Assembly (NCBI RefSeq): GCF_900188485.1
Contig: NZ_FZPH01000007.1
Coordinates: 1 to 64,000, forward strand
DNA: 64,000 nt
Reading direction: 5' to 3'
Origin: Asanoa hainanensis
GTDB taxonomy: Bacteria > Actinomycetota > Actinomycetes > Mycobacteriales > Micromonosporaceae
The first letter of the stretch is position 1; every line of letters starts with the position of its first letter. Positions 46,852 to 56,090 of this stretch are shown piece after piece. Below the pieces are notes generated by a model. That model was not told where the DNA came from. It searched no databases and worked only from the letters and a program-made list of their open reading frames with translations. A program made the position numbers and the translations under genes.

Positions 46852-47051
46852 CGCCGGAGCCTAACGTTCGTCGATGGTGTAGTCCCGGGTGCGGTAGCTG
46901 TGGTTGCCGTAGCACCGGCTCGGATGGCGATCTCGTTCTCGAACGGGTCGCCGGGTTGCAGGCGCCCGTCGTCGATCGCCGCACGCAGCTGTTCGGCGAG
47001 CTGGTGATAGAGCGGCACGGGCGCTTGACCGTCACATTGACCAAAGTGCAC
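46848..47051 (-). pseudogene. GntR-family regulator remnant (wing-helix N-terminus only)
   Basis: From GTG 47051 the frame reads QAPVPLYHQLAEQLRAAIDD then GRLQPGDPFENEIAIRAG, which is the opening of a GntR HTH domain, and then breaks off into low-complexity sequence (ATATTATAPGTT) before the stop at 46848. Only ~40 residues of the HTH survive and no effector domain is present. It is divergent from the inositol-dehydrogenase-like genes and was probably their regulator. Confidence 0.65.
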
Positions 47052-47060
47052 GCTACGGCC

Positions 47061-48065
47061 ATGCGCATCGGCCTGGTAGGGGTGGGAAGGATCGGCGCCT
47101 TCCACGCCCACACGCTGGCGTCCCTCGACACCGTCGACGAGCTCGTGGTCACCGACGCGAACCTCGCCGCGGCCGGTGCACTGGGCTCCGAGCTCGGCGT
47201 CGCGGTCGCCGACTCCGTGACGGCGCTGCTGGGCGCCGGCATCGACGGGCTCGTGATCGCGGCCGCCACGCCCGCGCACGCGGCGCTGCTGTCCGAAGGG
47301 GTCGCCGCCGGCATCCCCACGTTCTGCGAGAAGCCGGTCGCCGCCACCCTCTCCGAGACCCTCGCTCTGACGGCCCTCGTCGAGCGCAGCGGGGTGCCCG
47401 TCCAGATCGGATTCCAGCGCCGGTTCGACGCCGGCTACCGGCGGGTCCAGGCGGCCGTGCGCGCCGGCGAGCTCGGCTTCGTCCACACCATCCGGGCCAA
47501 CACCCACGACCAAGCGCCGCCGGCCGCGGCCTACATCGCCACCTCCGGCGGCATCTTCCGCGACTGCTCGGTGCACGACTTCGACGTCGTACGGTTCGTC
47601 ACCGGGCGTGAGGTCGCCACCGTGTATGCCACGGGCGCCAACCAGGGCGCCGACTTCTTCACCGCGGCCGGCGACGTCGACACCGGGGGAGCACTGCTCA
47701 CCCTGGACAACGGCACGATCGTGCTGGTCTCCGCTACCCGCTACAACGGCGCCGGCCACGATGTGCGCCTCGAGGTGCTCGGCGAGAAGGGGTCGCTCGG
47801 CGTCGGCCTCGACCGGTCGCTGGCCCTCGACTCGGCCGAGCCCGGCGTCGACTTCCCACCAGGTCCGCGGCACTGGTCCTTCATGGACAGATTCCAGCCC
47901 GCCTACCGGGCCGAGCTGGCGGCGTTCGTCGACGTCGCCCGCGGTGCCGCACCGTCGCCGTGCACCGTCCGCGACGCCCTGGAGGCCTTCCAGGTGGCGG
48001 AGGCATGCGAGCAGTCCCGGGCCTCCGGTCGCCCGATCGCGCTGGCCGAGATCGCCGCCGCATGA
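47061..48065 (+). CDS. Gfo/Idh/MocA oxidoreductase, inositol 2-dehydrogenase-like
   Basis: 334 residues from ATG 47061. Rossmann motif GLVGVGRIGAFHAHTLAS, EKP (FCEKPVAATL), VQIGFQRRFD, and the catalytic-region DCSVHDFDVVRFVTG are as in IolG-type enzymes, which oxidise myo-inositol or related polyols with NAD. The stop overlaps the next, paralogous gene (ATGA). A broken gntR lies divergent. No other iol genes are near, so the true substrate could be another cyclitol or sugar. Confidence 0.85.
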   Translation: MRIGLVGVGRIGAFHAHTLASLDTVDELVVTDANLAAAGALGSELGVAVADSVTALLGAGIDGLVIAAATPAHAALLSEGVAAGIPTFCEKPVAATLSETLALTALVERSGVPVQIGFQRRFDAGYRRVQAAVRAGELGFVHTIRANTHDQAPPAAAYIATSGGIFRDCSVHDFDVVRFVTGREVATVYATGANQGADFFTAAGDVDTGGALLTLDNGTIVLVSATRYNGAGHDVRLEVLGEKGSLGVGLDRSLALDSAEPGVDFPPGPRHWSFMDRFQPAYRAELAAFVDVARGAAPSPCTVRDALEAFQVAEACEQSRASGRPIALAEIAAA

Positions 48066-49042
48066 ACCTCCCCAGCCGATCCCGCCCCGATGACGCGACC
48101 GACCCGGTGCGGGTGGGTGTGGTCGGTGTCGGTGTGATGGGCGCCGACCACGCTCGCCGGATCGCCCATCGGGTCACGGATGCGGTGTTGGCGGGGGTCT
48201 GCGACCCGGTTCCGGGGCGGGCGTCGGCGGCTGTTCCCGGGGCGCGGGTGTTCGCGTCACCCGAAGAGCTGATCTCGTCGCCGGAAGTCGACGCGGTGCT
48301 GATCGCCTCTCCGGGCGCCGCACACGAGGAGCAGGTGCTGGCCTGCCTGGCGGCTGGCAAGTATGTGCTGTGCGAGAAGCCGCTGACACTCACCGTGTCG
48401 TCGGCCCGGCGTCTGGTCGCGGCCGAGGCCGCTGGCGGGCGACCGCTGGTCCAGGTGGGGTTCATGCGGCGCTTCGACCCGGCGTACACGCGGCTGCATG
48501 GCTTGTTGCCGTCGGTGGGTCGGCTCCTGGTGGTGCACAACGTCCATCGCAACGTGTCGGCGCCGGCGTCGTTCACCTCCGAGATGATCGTGCGGGACTC
48601 GCTGGTGCACGAGGTGGACGTGTGCCGGTGGCTGTTCGCGGACGAGATCGCGACGGTGCGCGTGCTGTCTCCGACGCCCTCCGGCTTGGCTCCGGTGGGT
48701 GTCCAGGACCCGCAGGTGGCCATCTTCGAGATGGCGGGCGGCGGCATCGCGACCACTGGGGTGTTCGTCAACAGCCAGGTGGGGTACGAGGTGCGGTGCG
48801 AGGCGGTAGGTGAGACGGATTCGCTGTTCGTGCCCGCGGTCCGGCCGCTCGCCGCCTCGTTTCTGACCCGCTTCGCGTCGGCGTACGACATCGAGGTCCA
48901 AGCCTGGGTCTCGGCCTGTCGGCGGGGCGTCGTGGTCGGTCCGCGCCTCCAGGATGGACTCGCGGCCACCGCGGCGACCGAGGCAGGCGTACGGTCGTTG
49001 CGGAACGGCGGCAAGCCGGTCGCCGTCAGTGACGTCTTCTGA
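48062..49042 (+). CDS. Gfo/Idh/MocA oxidoreductase, second copy
   Basis: 326 residues. Rossmann motif GVVGVGVMGADHARRIAHR, EKP in LCEKPLTLTV, GFMRRFDPAY and RDSLVHEVDVCRWL match the first copy in layout but not closely in sequence, so it is an old duplication or a partner subunit. It starts inside the stop of the first gene and is followed after nine bases by the methyltransferase gene. The three look like one operon for polyol or inositol-derivative metabolism. Confidence 0.85.
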   Translation: MNLPSRSRPDDATDPVRVGVVGVGVMGADHARRIAHRVTDAVLAGVCDPVPGRASAAVPGARVFASPEELISSPEVDAVLIASPGAAHEEQVLACLAAGKYVLCEKPLTLTVSSARRLVAAEAAGGRPLVQVGFMRRFDPAYTRLHGLLPSVGRLLVVHNVHRNVSAPASFTSEMIVRDSLVHEVDVCRWLFADEIATVRVLSPTPSGLAPVGVQDPQVAIFEMAGGGIATTGVFVNSQVGYEVRCEAVGETDSLFVPAVRPLAASFLTRFASAYDIEVQAWVSACRRGVVVGPRLQDGLAATAATEAGVRSLRNGGKPVAVSDVF

Positions 49043-49050
49043 GGTGCGCG

Positions 49051-49626
49051 ATGGACGAGCCGACGCAGGCCCTGCTCGCTGAGCTGTACGCCGACGGTGT
49101 GCACCACGACGCGGCGGAGCCGGACCGCCTGCTGCGCCGCCGTAACCTCGAGCCGGACACGGCCGCGCTGCTGGCGCAGCTGGTCAGGATCGCTGGGGCG
49201 CGGCGGGTGGTCGAGATCGGTACCTCGAACGGGTACTCCACCATCTGGCTGGCGCTCGCGGCCCGGGATGTCGGTGGGCGGGTGGTCAGCGTCGACACGC
49301 AAGAGTGGCCCGGGGTACGCCAGAACCTACGCCGCGCCGGAGTGTCGGTGGAGCTGCGCCTGCTGGAGGCCGGCGCCTATCTGGCCGACCGGCCGTCGGG
49401 CAGCGTCGACCTGCTCTTCCTGGACGCGGAGCGGGTCGAATACGCGAGCTGGTGGCCACATCCGCTGCGGGTGCTGCGGGCCGGGGGAGTACTGGCGGTC
49501 GACAACGTCCTGTCCCACCCGACCGAGGTAGCCGACTTCCTGGCGCTGGTGTCCGCGGACCCGCGCTGCCGCTCGGCGACCGTCCCGGTGGGGAAGGGCC
49601 TGTCGGTCACGTGGCGAGGCCACTGA
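49051..49626 (+). CDS. class I SAM O-methyltransferase
   Basis: 191 residues. SAM motif VEIGTSNGYSTIWLALAA, acidic residue in RVVSVDTQEW, DLLFLDAERVEYASWWPHP and the metal-site-like GVLAVDNVLSH indicate the catechol O-methyltransferase (Methyltransf_3) group. Metal ligands Asp and Asn-type residues (LDAE, VDN) are kept. It probably methylates a small hydroxylated compound. It follows the dehydrogenase pair in the same operon. Confidence 0.85.
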   Translation: MDEPTQALLAELYADGVHHDAAEPDRLLRRRNLEPDTAALLAQLVRIAGARRVVEIGTSNGYSTIWLALAARDVGGRVVSVDTQEWPGVRQNLRRAGVSVELRLLEAGAYLADRPSGSVDLLFLDAERVEYASWWPHPLRVLRAGGVLAVDNVLSHPTEVADFLALVSADPRCRSATVPVGKGLSVTWRGH

Positions 49627-49824
49627 GGTCTCGCACGCAGTGCTCGGTGGCCTCTTCGCGCCAGTGTGGATCGCCGGCATCGCGCGGCTGATCGATCGGG
49701 CCGGTCGCCTACGGTCCCGGGCGGGTCTCGCCGGCGCGGCCACGGGTTCGGCCCGTCGACCGATTCGAGGTGGCGTGCCCGGCCGTTCTGGTCGCGCGCG
49801 TTCGTGCCGGCCGGCGCGTCGCGG

Positions 49825-50811
49825 CTACCTGTCCGCTGAACGGGGTGCCGCCGTGCTCCGTCGGGTGACGAGAGTCGGCGTGACCGAGAAGAAGACCGAG
49901 CGTTCACGCCGGCGTTCGATCCGCTCGAGCAGTAGACGAGCGGCATTGCCACCCATCAACCGGCCGTCCTGGTCGACGCTGGTCAGTGAGATGGGGTCGA
50001 GGGCGGCCAGGGTGGTGTTGTCATAGCTGGCCACGGAGATGTCGTGCGGCACGGTAAGTCCGGCTTCGTAGATGGCCTTGAGCACGCCGATGGCGGCGAC
50101 ATCCGCGCCCGCGAAAATGGCAGTCGGCCGGATGGGGCGACTCAGGAGCTCTCGGGCGCCGGCGTAGCCGCCCTCCTCGCTGTACGCGGTCGAGACCACG
50201 GTGATCTCGTCGTCGAGGCCGCGACCGCGCATCGCCTGCCGGTAGCCCTCGGCACGCACGGTGTGCGGCATCGTGGTCGGTCGGCCGCGGCCGCTTTCCT
50301 TGTGCACGATGTGGGCGATCCGGCGGTGGCCGAGGTCGGCCAGGTGGTCGACGATCAGCGCGGCGCCCGTGGTGTCGTCGTCGACCACCGAGTCGTGGTG
50401 CGCTGACTTGCCGTGTCGGCCGATGACGACGGTGGGCACGGTGCGTGCCGTGCCGTCGAGCTGCGTCCGCGGGATCTCAGGGGAGATCAGGATAAGGCCG
50501 TCCATGCGACGGTCGATCATGGCTTCGGTGATCCGGGCCTGGCTGTCGGGCTCCACGCCGCCGGGGCCCAGCAGCACCTGGTAGTCGGTCTCCCGGAGCT
50601 CCGCCGTGATGCCCTCGACGATCTCCGGGAAGAACGGGTTGCTGAGGTCGGAGAGCATCACGCCGATGGTGTAGGTCTGGCCGCGCATGCCACGGGCGGC
50701 GTTCTGGGGCCGATACCCGAGGTCGGAGATCGCTTCGTGGACCCGGGCCTGCATGGCGGGGCTAAACCCTGAATTCGGGGTCCAAAAGTGCTTCGTGCTG
50801 AAACGTTTCAT
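49825..50811 (-). pseudogene. LacI-family regulator lacking its helix-turn-helix
   Basis: 328 residues from ATG 50811. The sensor domain is complete (IGVMLSDLSNPFFPEIVEGI to VASYDNTTLAALDP), as is the end of the DNA-binding domain (FSPAMQARVHEAISDLGYRP). The ~35 residues that should form the HTH are replaced by KRFSTKHFWTPNS, and no in-frame HTH exists upstream. The start codon lies inside the palindrome TGAAACGTTTCA. A deletion bringing the operator against the gene body explains this. The product, if made, should not bind the operator. Confidence 0.75.
50799..50810. promoter_or_regulatory. orphaned LacI operator, lacI/GH divergon
   Basis: TGAAACGTTTCA, a perfect 12-base palindrome of the LacI/GalR type, sits in the remaining gap of the truncated lacI and rhamnosidase genes. 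Confidence 0.65.
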
Positions 50812-50832
50812 ACCTAGTGGAAGGGTAGTGCG

Positions 50833-53800
50833 TTGAGCGACACGACGAAGGATGGGTCGAGCGTGGACAGTGCCATCTCCCGCCGAGGGGTGCTGCGGGG
50901 AGTCGCGGCGGCGGGTGCGTTGGTGGTTGCCGGCCGGGCCATCGGATCCGACCCGGCCAGTGCGGCGGGGCCGTCCGCGCAGGTCGGAACTGCCTCGAGC
51001 ACCAAGCCCCGGCTTTCGCGCGGGTGCTGGAGAGCAAGTACGTCGACCCGGACCGCATCTTCAGCGGCGAGGTGCGCTGGTGGCTCGGCGATGCGGCGCA
51101 CACCGACGAGACCCTGCTGGAGCAGATCCAAGCCATGTACGACGGAGGGTTCCGCGGCGTGGAGCTCTGCATGCAGAACGACGCGGGCGCGCCCGACGCC
51201 CTCTACGCGTACGGCTCCGCGATGTGGGCCCACAAGTGGAACTTGATGATGAACAAGCTCCTCGACCTGGGCATGAGCGTCCACCTCACCTCCGGCACCC
51301 ACTGGGCGACCTCCAACGTGCCGGGCCTGGACCCGGACAGCCAGGCAGCCATGCAGAACCTGACCCTGGGTACGAGCACGGTGGACGCGGGCCAGGTCCT
51401 GACCGCCTTGCCGGCGCCCCCGGCGAACGCGCGGCGCACCGGAGCGCGATTCGTCACCGCGTACGCGTACAAGGTGGTCTCTGGAAATGCGGTCGATGCC
51501 GCGACCCGGGTCGACCTGCCGGTCACGCAGGGCGCGGACGTGTGGACGCAGACCTTGAACTGGACGGTGCCCGCCGACGGGACCTACCGGGTCTTCGCGA
51601 TCTGGACCCAGGGTACGTATCAGGCGTCGACCCCGGCGGCGGAGCCGAGCTACGCCACCAACTACTTCGACGTGCGCGGCGTGGCGGCGCTCAGGGAGTT
51701 CTGGGAGGAGCACTACCTGGCCGATCCCGCGCTGCGGCGCAAGATCCTGCACGGCGACGTGCAGCTGTTCATGGACTCGCTCGAGATCACCCCCGGCTCG
51801 TCCGGAATCACGTGGTGGGCCGAGGACATGGCCGCGGAGTTCCGCAGGCGCAAGGGCTACGACATCATGCCCTTCGTTTTCCTCATGTCGGGCCTGCCTC
51901 AGGTCAACGCCGTCTACAACGCGTACATCGATCGCGCCAAGGGGACCTACGACCTCGCCGGTGAGGCGAGTCGGCGCGAGGGGATCATCAACGACTTCCT
52001 CGATGTGCTCACCGACCTGTTGGTGGAGCGGATGCTGACGCCGCTGAAGGAGTGGCTCAACTCCGTGGGCATCGAGACCCGGGCCCAGATCTCGTACGGC
52101 CGCTCCTTCGAGATCTCCGAGCCGATCATGGCCGTGGACTATCCGGAAGCGGAGAACTTCAACCAGTACAACCAGGTCGACATCTTCCGGCTCTGGACGG
52201 GCGGTGCCAAGCTCACGAACAAGGTGCTCTCCAGCGAGTCGGGAGCCCAACTGCCGCAGTACGCGACGCGCCAGCTGCTGGCACGTGTGGGCCGCGGAGT
52301 TCGCGTACGGCGACTTCAACTGGCCGGGGTGGAGCCGCAACTTCTTCCACCCCGGCACGCGGCACCCCAGTGCGCGCGACTACGACGAGTACAACGCGCA
52401 CCTGGGTCGCGTCCAGCGGCTGATGCAGACCGGCAAGGCACGGTCCGACGTCGGCTTCATCCACAACAACTGGAACCAGGGCATGGCCTTCCGGGCGGAG
52501 AACAACGGAAGCAACCCCGTGGTCTCGCAGATGAACTGGCAGCAGGCGCACCTGGGCGTCTACTACCGCTCCACCGAGTTGCAGGACAACGGCTACACGT
52601 ACGACTACTTCAGCCCCGCGTTCCTGTTCGACGACGGTGTCTCCTTCGACCACCGGACCAGGACCATCGAGCCGGCCGGCTACCGGGCGATCGTTCTTTA
52701 CCAGGATTGGCTGGACGTCGCCGGCGCCAAGAAGCTCCTGGACTGGGCCAGGAAGGGCCTCAAGGTCGGCATCCTGGGCAATGCCGCCTCCCGGACGCCG
52801 TTCAACGACGGCAAGGACGCGGAGCTGAAGAAGACCGTCGACGCGTTGAAGAAGCTGCACACCGTCCGGACCGCGACCGTGTTCGACCCGATCGACGACT
52901 ACTTCAGCGCCACTCCCGGCGGCTACCACGACAACGTCATGGCCAAGCTGCAGGAACTCGGCGTGTATCCGTACGTCGCGTACGCGAAAGAGAACCAGCA
53001 ACTGCTCACCCAGACCCGCCAGGACGAGGACGGCAACCGGTACGTCTACAACTACGACAACGGCTCCTACCGCGACCAGAGCCTTCGCCCGGAGGTCGTC
53101 TCCGCACCCAACCCCGGCACGAATATCAAGACCGACATCAAGATGGACGGCGAGTTCATCCCGTACGCCATCGATGCGTGGACGGGCGAGGTGACCCAGC
53201 TCGCGCACTACACGTGGTCGCAGGGCCGCACTGTGGTTCCTATCGACCTCGACTACAACAACATCGCGCTGCTGGCGTTCGAGAAGGCGAAGCACGCACA
53301 GGTGCACATCGTCTCCACGGACGCCGACTCGGCGTACGCGGTCCCCGACGCGGTGGTCGTCCGCGCCATCGCCAGCGGGAAGGTGACGACGAAGCTGAGC
53401 AACGGCAAGCAGTACCGGAGCTCGGTCACCGTGCCAGCGGCCTACGACATCACCGGCTGGGAGCTGACGGTCGAATCCTGGCGGCCGAACACCACCGAGC
53501 GGGACCTGGTCCGCACCGGGACCATCGGTGAGCTCACGACCGTGAACCGGCTGACGTCGACTGTCAAGACGCCCATCAGCGTCCAGCTCGACACGCTGAC
53601 CACCTGGAACAACATCCCGACCGTCGGCAGGGCGCTCTCCGGCACCGGTCACTACGAGGCCAGCTTCACCTGGGACGCCCGCAAGGCCGACGGCGCCTAC
53701 CTGGACTTCGGCGACCAGCTGAACGAGACCATGAAGGTCTGGATCAACGGCAAGAAGGTCGGGGGCCGGGTGTCGACGAACCCGACCAAGGCGAAGAAGG

Positions 53801-54120
53801 ACGTCGGCGGCGTGGGCAAGCCCACCATCGACGACGGCACCGGCCGCCAGGTCCCGCTGGTGGGCAAGGACGAGTACACGGGTGGTGTGAGCCTGACCAA
53901 GCCGGTCGTCGACGTGAGCCCGTATCTCAGGCACGGCGCCAACCGGATCGTCATCGACTACAGCTCGACGCTGCAGAATCTCCAACTCGACCGGGGTGTG
54001 CTGCCCGAGCAGGTGACGCTGCGGAACTGGTGGGAGAACGACCAGGTCTACCTGGAGTACGGGCCGAAGCAGGCGAAGATCGTGCCCTTCGTCGAGGTGA
54101 AGTACTCCGGTAGGCGCTGA
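50833..54120 (+). pseudogene. GH106-like alpha-L-rhamnosidase with two frameshifts
   Basis: Three frames must be joined. 50833-~51010: twin-arginine signal (ISRRGVLRGVAAAGALVVAG). ~51015-~52270: GH106-type opening RIFSGEVRWWLGDAAHTDET, GGFRGVELCM, then VDIFRLWTGGAKLTNKVLSS and ESGAQ. ~52280-54120: VWAAEFAYGDFNWPGW through a galactose-binding jelly-roll (MKVWINGKKVGGR, VSPYLRHGANRIVIDYS). Each break needs a one-base change, near the CCCC at 51005-51015 and near CTGCTGGCACG at 52270-52285. Intact it would be ~1,090 residues, secreted, removing L-rhamnose from plant polymers. Sequencing error is the alternative to true decay. Confidence 0.8.
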
Positions 54121-54142
54121 GGAGCGCCTTTCTCCGGTCTCT

Positions 54143-54170
54143 GCCCCGCCGCCCACCAGGACGGCGGGGC
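54143..54170. terminator. bidirectional terminator, rhamnosidase / ridA
   Basis: GCCCCGCCG and CGGCGGGGC form a nine-base stem with a ten-base loop between the two convergent genes. Confidence 0.8.
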
Positions 54171-54174
54171 ACCC

Positions 54175-54588
54175 CTAGCCCTCGTGGTCCGGCAGCGCGG
54201 CGGTGACGTCGAGCTCGATCAGCTGGCCGGGGAAGCCGAGCCGGGAGACGCCGAGCAGGGTGCTGGCGGAGGTGAACGCGGGGGCGAGCGGGGAGTCGAG
54301 CAGGCGGCGCCAAACGTCACCGAGACTGCGGTCGGCGTCGTCGGTCACGTAGATGACGGTCCGCACGACGTCTTTCGGGGTGGCGTGGACGCTCGCGAGT
54401 ACAGCTCGGGTGTTGGCGACGACCTGATCGACCTGGGCAAACACATCGCCACCCCCGACAAGATCGCCGGCCTTGTCGAGCGGACACTGCCCAGCGAGAT
54501 AAGCGGTCCGCCGGGCGTCGGCGACAGTGACATGGTGATAACCGGGCGTATGGTGCAAACCGTCAGGATTCAACCGGATGATCGTCAT
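54175..54588 (-). CDS. RidA-family protein
   Basis: 137 residues from ATG 54588. Family signs are the YHHVTVADARRTAYLAGQCP opening, QVDQVVANTRAVLASVHAT, DVVRTVIYVTD and the C-terminal IELDVTAALP. In RidA proper an Arg near IPVEC... binds the imine/enamine substrate; here the corresponding LIELDV strand lacks it, which marks the more distant Rid subfamilies whose substrates are less known. Monocistronic, followed by a terminator and preceded by the tRNA-Leu gene on the other strand. Confidence 0.85.
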   Translation of the reverse strand: MTIIRLNPDGLHHTPGYHHVTVADARRTAYLAGQCPLDKAGDLVGGGDVFAQVDQVVANTRAVLASVHATPKDVVRTVIYVTDDADRSLGDVWRRLLDSPLAPAFTSASTLLGVSRLGFPGQLIELDVTAALPDHEG

Positions 54589-54709
54589 GCCAGGCAGTCT
54601 GACCGGTACGCAAGTGACACGCGACCGGTATTGCCCCCCGAGCCGCCGCCCCCAACCTGTCGTGTACAGTTTCGCCCGTGCGTCCCGCTAAACTGGGCCG
54701 CGCAAGCAA

Positions 54710-54793
54710 GTCCGGGTGGCGGAATGGCAGACGCGCTAGCTTGAGGTGCTAGTGCCCGTATAGGGCGTGGGGGTTCAAGTCCCCCCTCGGACA
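54710..54793 (+). tRNA. tRNA-Leu (anticodon GAG)
   Basis: 84 bases with acceptor GTCCGGG/CTCGGAC, D-arm GTGGCGGAATGGCAGAC, anticodon stem CTAGC/GCTAG with loop TTGAGGT (GAG), a long variable arm (GCCCGTATAGGGCG), and T-arm GGGGGTTCAAGTCCCCC. CCA is not encoded. Its 3' half overlaps the C-terminal end of an integrase remnant on the other strand. Confidence 0.95.
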
Positions 54794-55315
54794 CATATCA
54801 AAGACACCATCGATCGCCGGGGATATCACCTCGGCGATCATCGTTTCTGGGCCTGGCTGGTAGGCCATCCGCAGGCCGATCCGGGAGTACAGCTCGGCTT
54901 TGTCGCGTGGGTCCGCGCCGCGGAGCAGTGCGAGCAGATTCCGGAAGGCGTCGGCGATGGCGTCGCGCTGATCTTCGGTCATGCGCTGCGGTGGCGCGTC
55001 GGTCGCTGCGAGCCTTGCCTGAGCGCTGGCCTTGATCGCGCTGGTTTCTTTGATCCAGCCGGCGATGAGAACCGGGTCGCCGCCAGCGTCGAGTGCCTCG
55101 CGGTAGCGACCGATCTTGGTGTCGCACTCTTCGACGGCCTGGCGTAGGCGGACGGTTTCCCCGCTCGGGTCGTAGGCGGCGAGTGCGGCTCGGTATTGGG
55201 CGTCGGCGACTCGACGGAGGTTGGTCGTCAACGGACGTCCGCCGAGTTCCTCTGCGAGGAAGCGGTCGATGGGCTCTGCTACTGCATCCTCGCGGAGATA
55301 GAGCAACGGAGGGTG
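54749..55315 (-). pseudogene. large serine integrase, C-terminal remnant at tRNA-Leu
   Basis: From ~55315 the minus strand encodes HPPLLYLREDAVAEPIDRFL, AVEECDTKIGRYREALDAGG, IAGWIKETSAIKASAQARLA, and DKAELYSRIGLRMAYQPGPE, ending MCPRGDLNPHALYGH inside the tRNA gene. This is the helical C-terminal region of actinobacterial large serine recombinases; the CPRGDLNPH ending is typical of those whose gene ends within a tRNA attachment site. The catalytic N-terminal ~350 residues are missing, so it is inactive. It marks one end of an integrated element. Confidence 0.8.
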
Positions 55316-56002
55316 GCTGATCTGTCGCTGGCCGACGATCTCTTCATCGCCGAAGACTCTCACCAGCGCATCTATGGCAACCGCACCGTTCTGGGCCGGT
55401 ACGGCATCAGGATCGTCGGCCGCTCGCAGCGGCTCACCCTCAACTACCGGACCACCGCGCAGAACCTGCGCTACGCGATGACGGTGCTGGACGGCGCCGA
55501 CTACGTCGACATCGAGGAGCAACCCGAGGCAACCGGCTATCGGTCGGCGCGCTCGGGCCCGGCGCCGGCCGTAAAAACCGCGGATTCACTCGTCGCTGAG
55601 CTCGACATGATCGCTGACCGCCTCCGGGGGTGGCTCGACGACGGCGCGGCACCGGAGACGATCGCTGTGCTTGTGCACGACAGGTTCCAGCGTGAGCGCG
55701 TCGTCAACGCGCTCAACGAGCGTGCCATCCAGGCACGCGCGGTCGAACGCGATCGGCCGAGTGAGGGTCGGGTGCTCGTCATGACCATGCACAGGGCCAA
55801 AGGCATCGAGTTCGCAAAAGTCGTGCTCGCCGACGTCGGTTTCCGATCGGCAGCCGAACAGGTCAGACTTGATGGGCTGGACAACATCGAGCGACAAGAT
55901 GTCGAGCTGCGCTCCCGTTCATTGGTTACGTTGCCGCGACACGTGCTCGTGACGAACTCGTCGTGGTTCAGCGGCGATCGCATGCTCCAAGCTGACCCAT
56001 GA
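55313..56002 (+). pseudogene. UvrD/Rep-type helicase, C-terminal remnant
   Basis: From ~55313: VADLSLADDLFIAEDSHQRI (motif III-like, QRIYG), RIVGRSQRLTLNYRTTAQNL (motif IV), and GRVLVMTMHRAKGIEFAKVV (motif V), ending soon after. The Walker A and motif II half is absent, and the open frame upstream of 55313 is only antisense of the integrase. It therefore starts exactly where the integrase remnant stops, head to head. Residual helicase activity is impossible without motif I. Confidence 0.75.
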
Positions 56003-56079
56003 GCACGAGGTTCACCTAGATCGCGATCGACTGTGCCACAGCTACAGATTTGGGGCGCGCAGCAAGTGACCCCGTTCGA

Positions 56080-56085
56080 TAGAGT
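56080..56085 (+). promoter_or_regulatory. probable -10 box of the CARF operon, leaderless
   Basis: TAGAGT fits TANNNT and ends five bases before ATG 56091, the spacing of leaderless actinobacterial transcripts. No ribosome site precedes this ATG, which fits. Confidence 0.4.
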
Positions 56086-56090
56086 CAGGC

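Noticed and set aside
49640-50026. Plus-strand frame opposite the end of the truncated lacI
   Set aside because: Arg-rich, no ribosome site, and antisense to a recognisable sensor domain.
55196-55312. N-terminal extension of the UvrD-type remnant
   Set aside because: This stretch is antisense of the integrase remnant and shows no helicase similarity.
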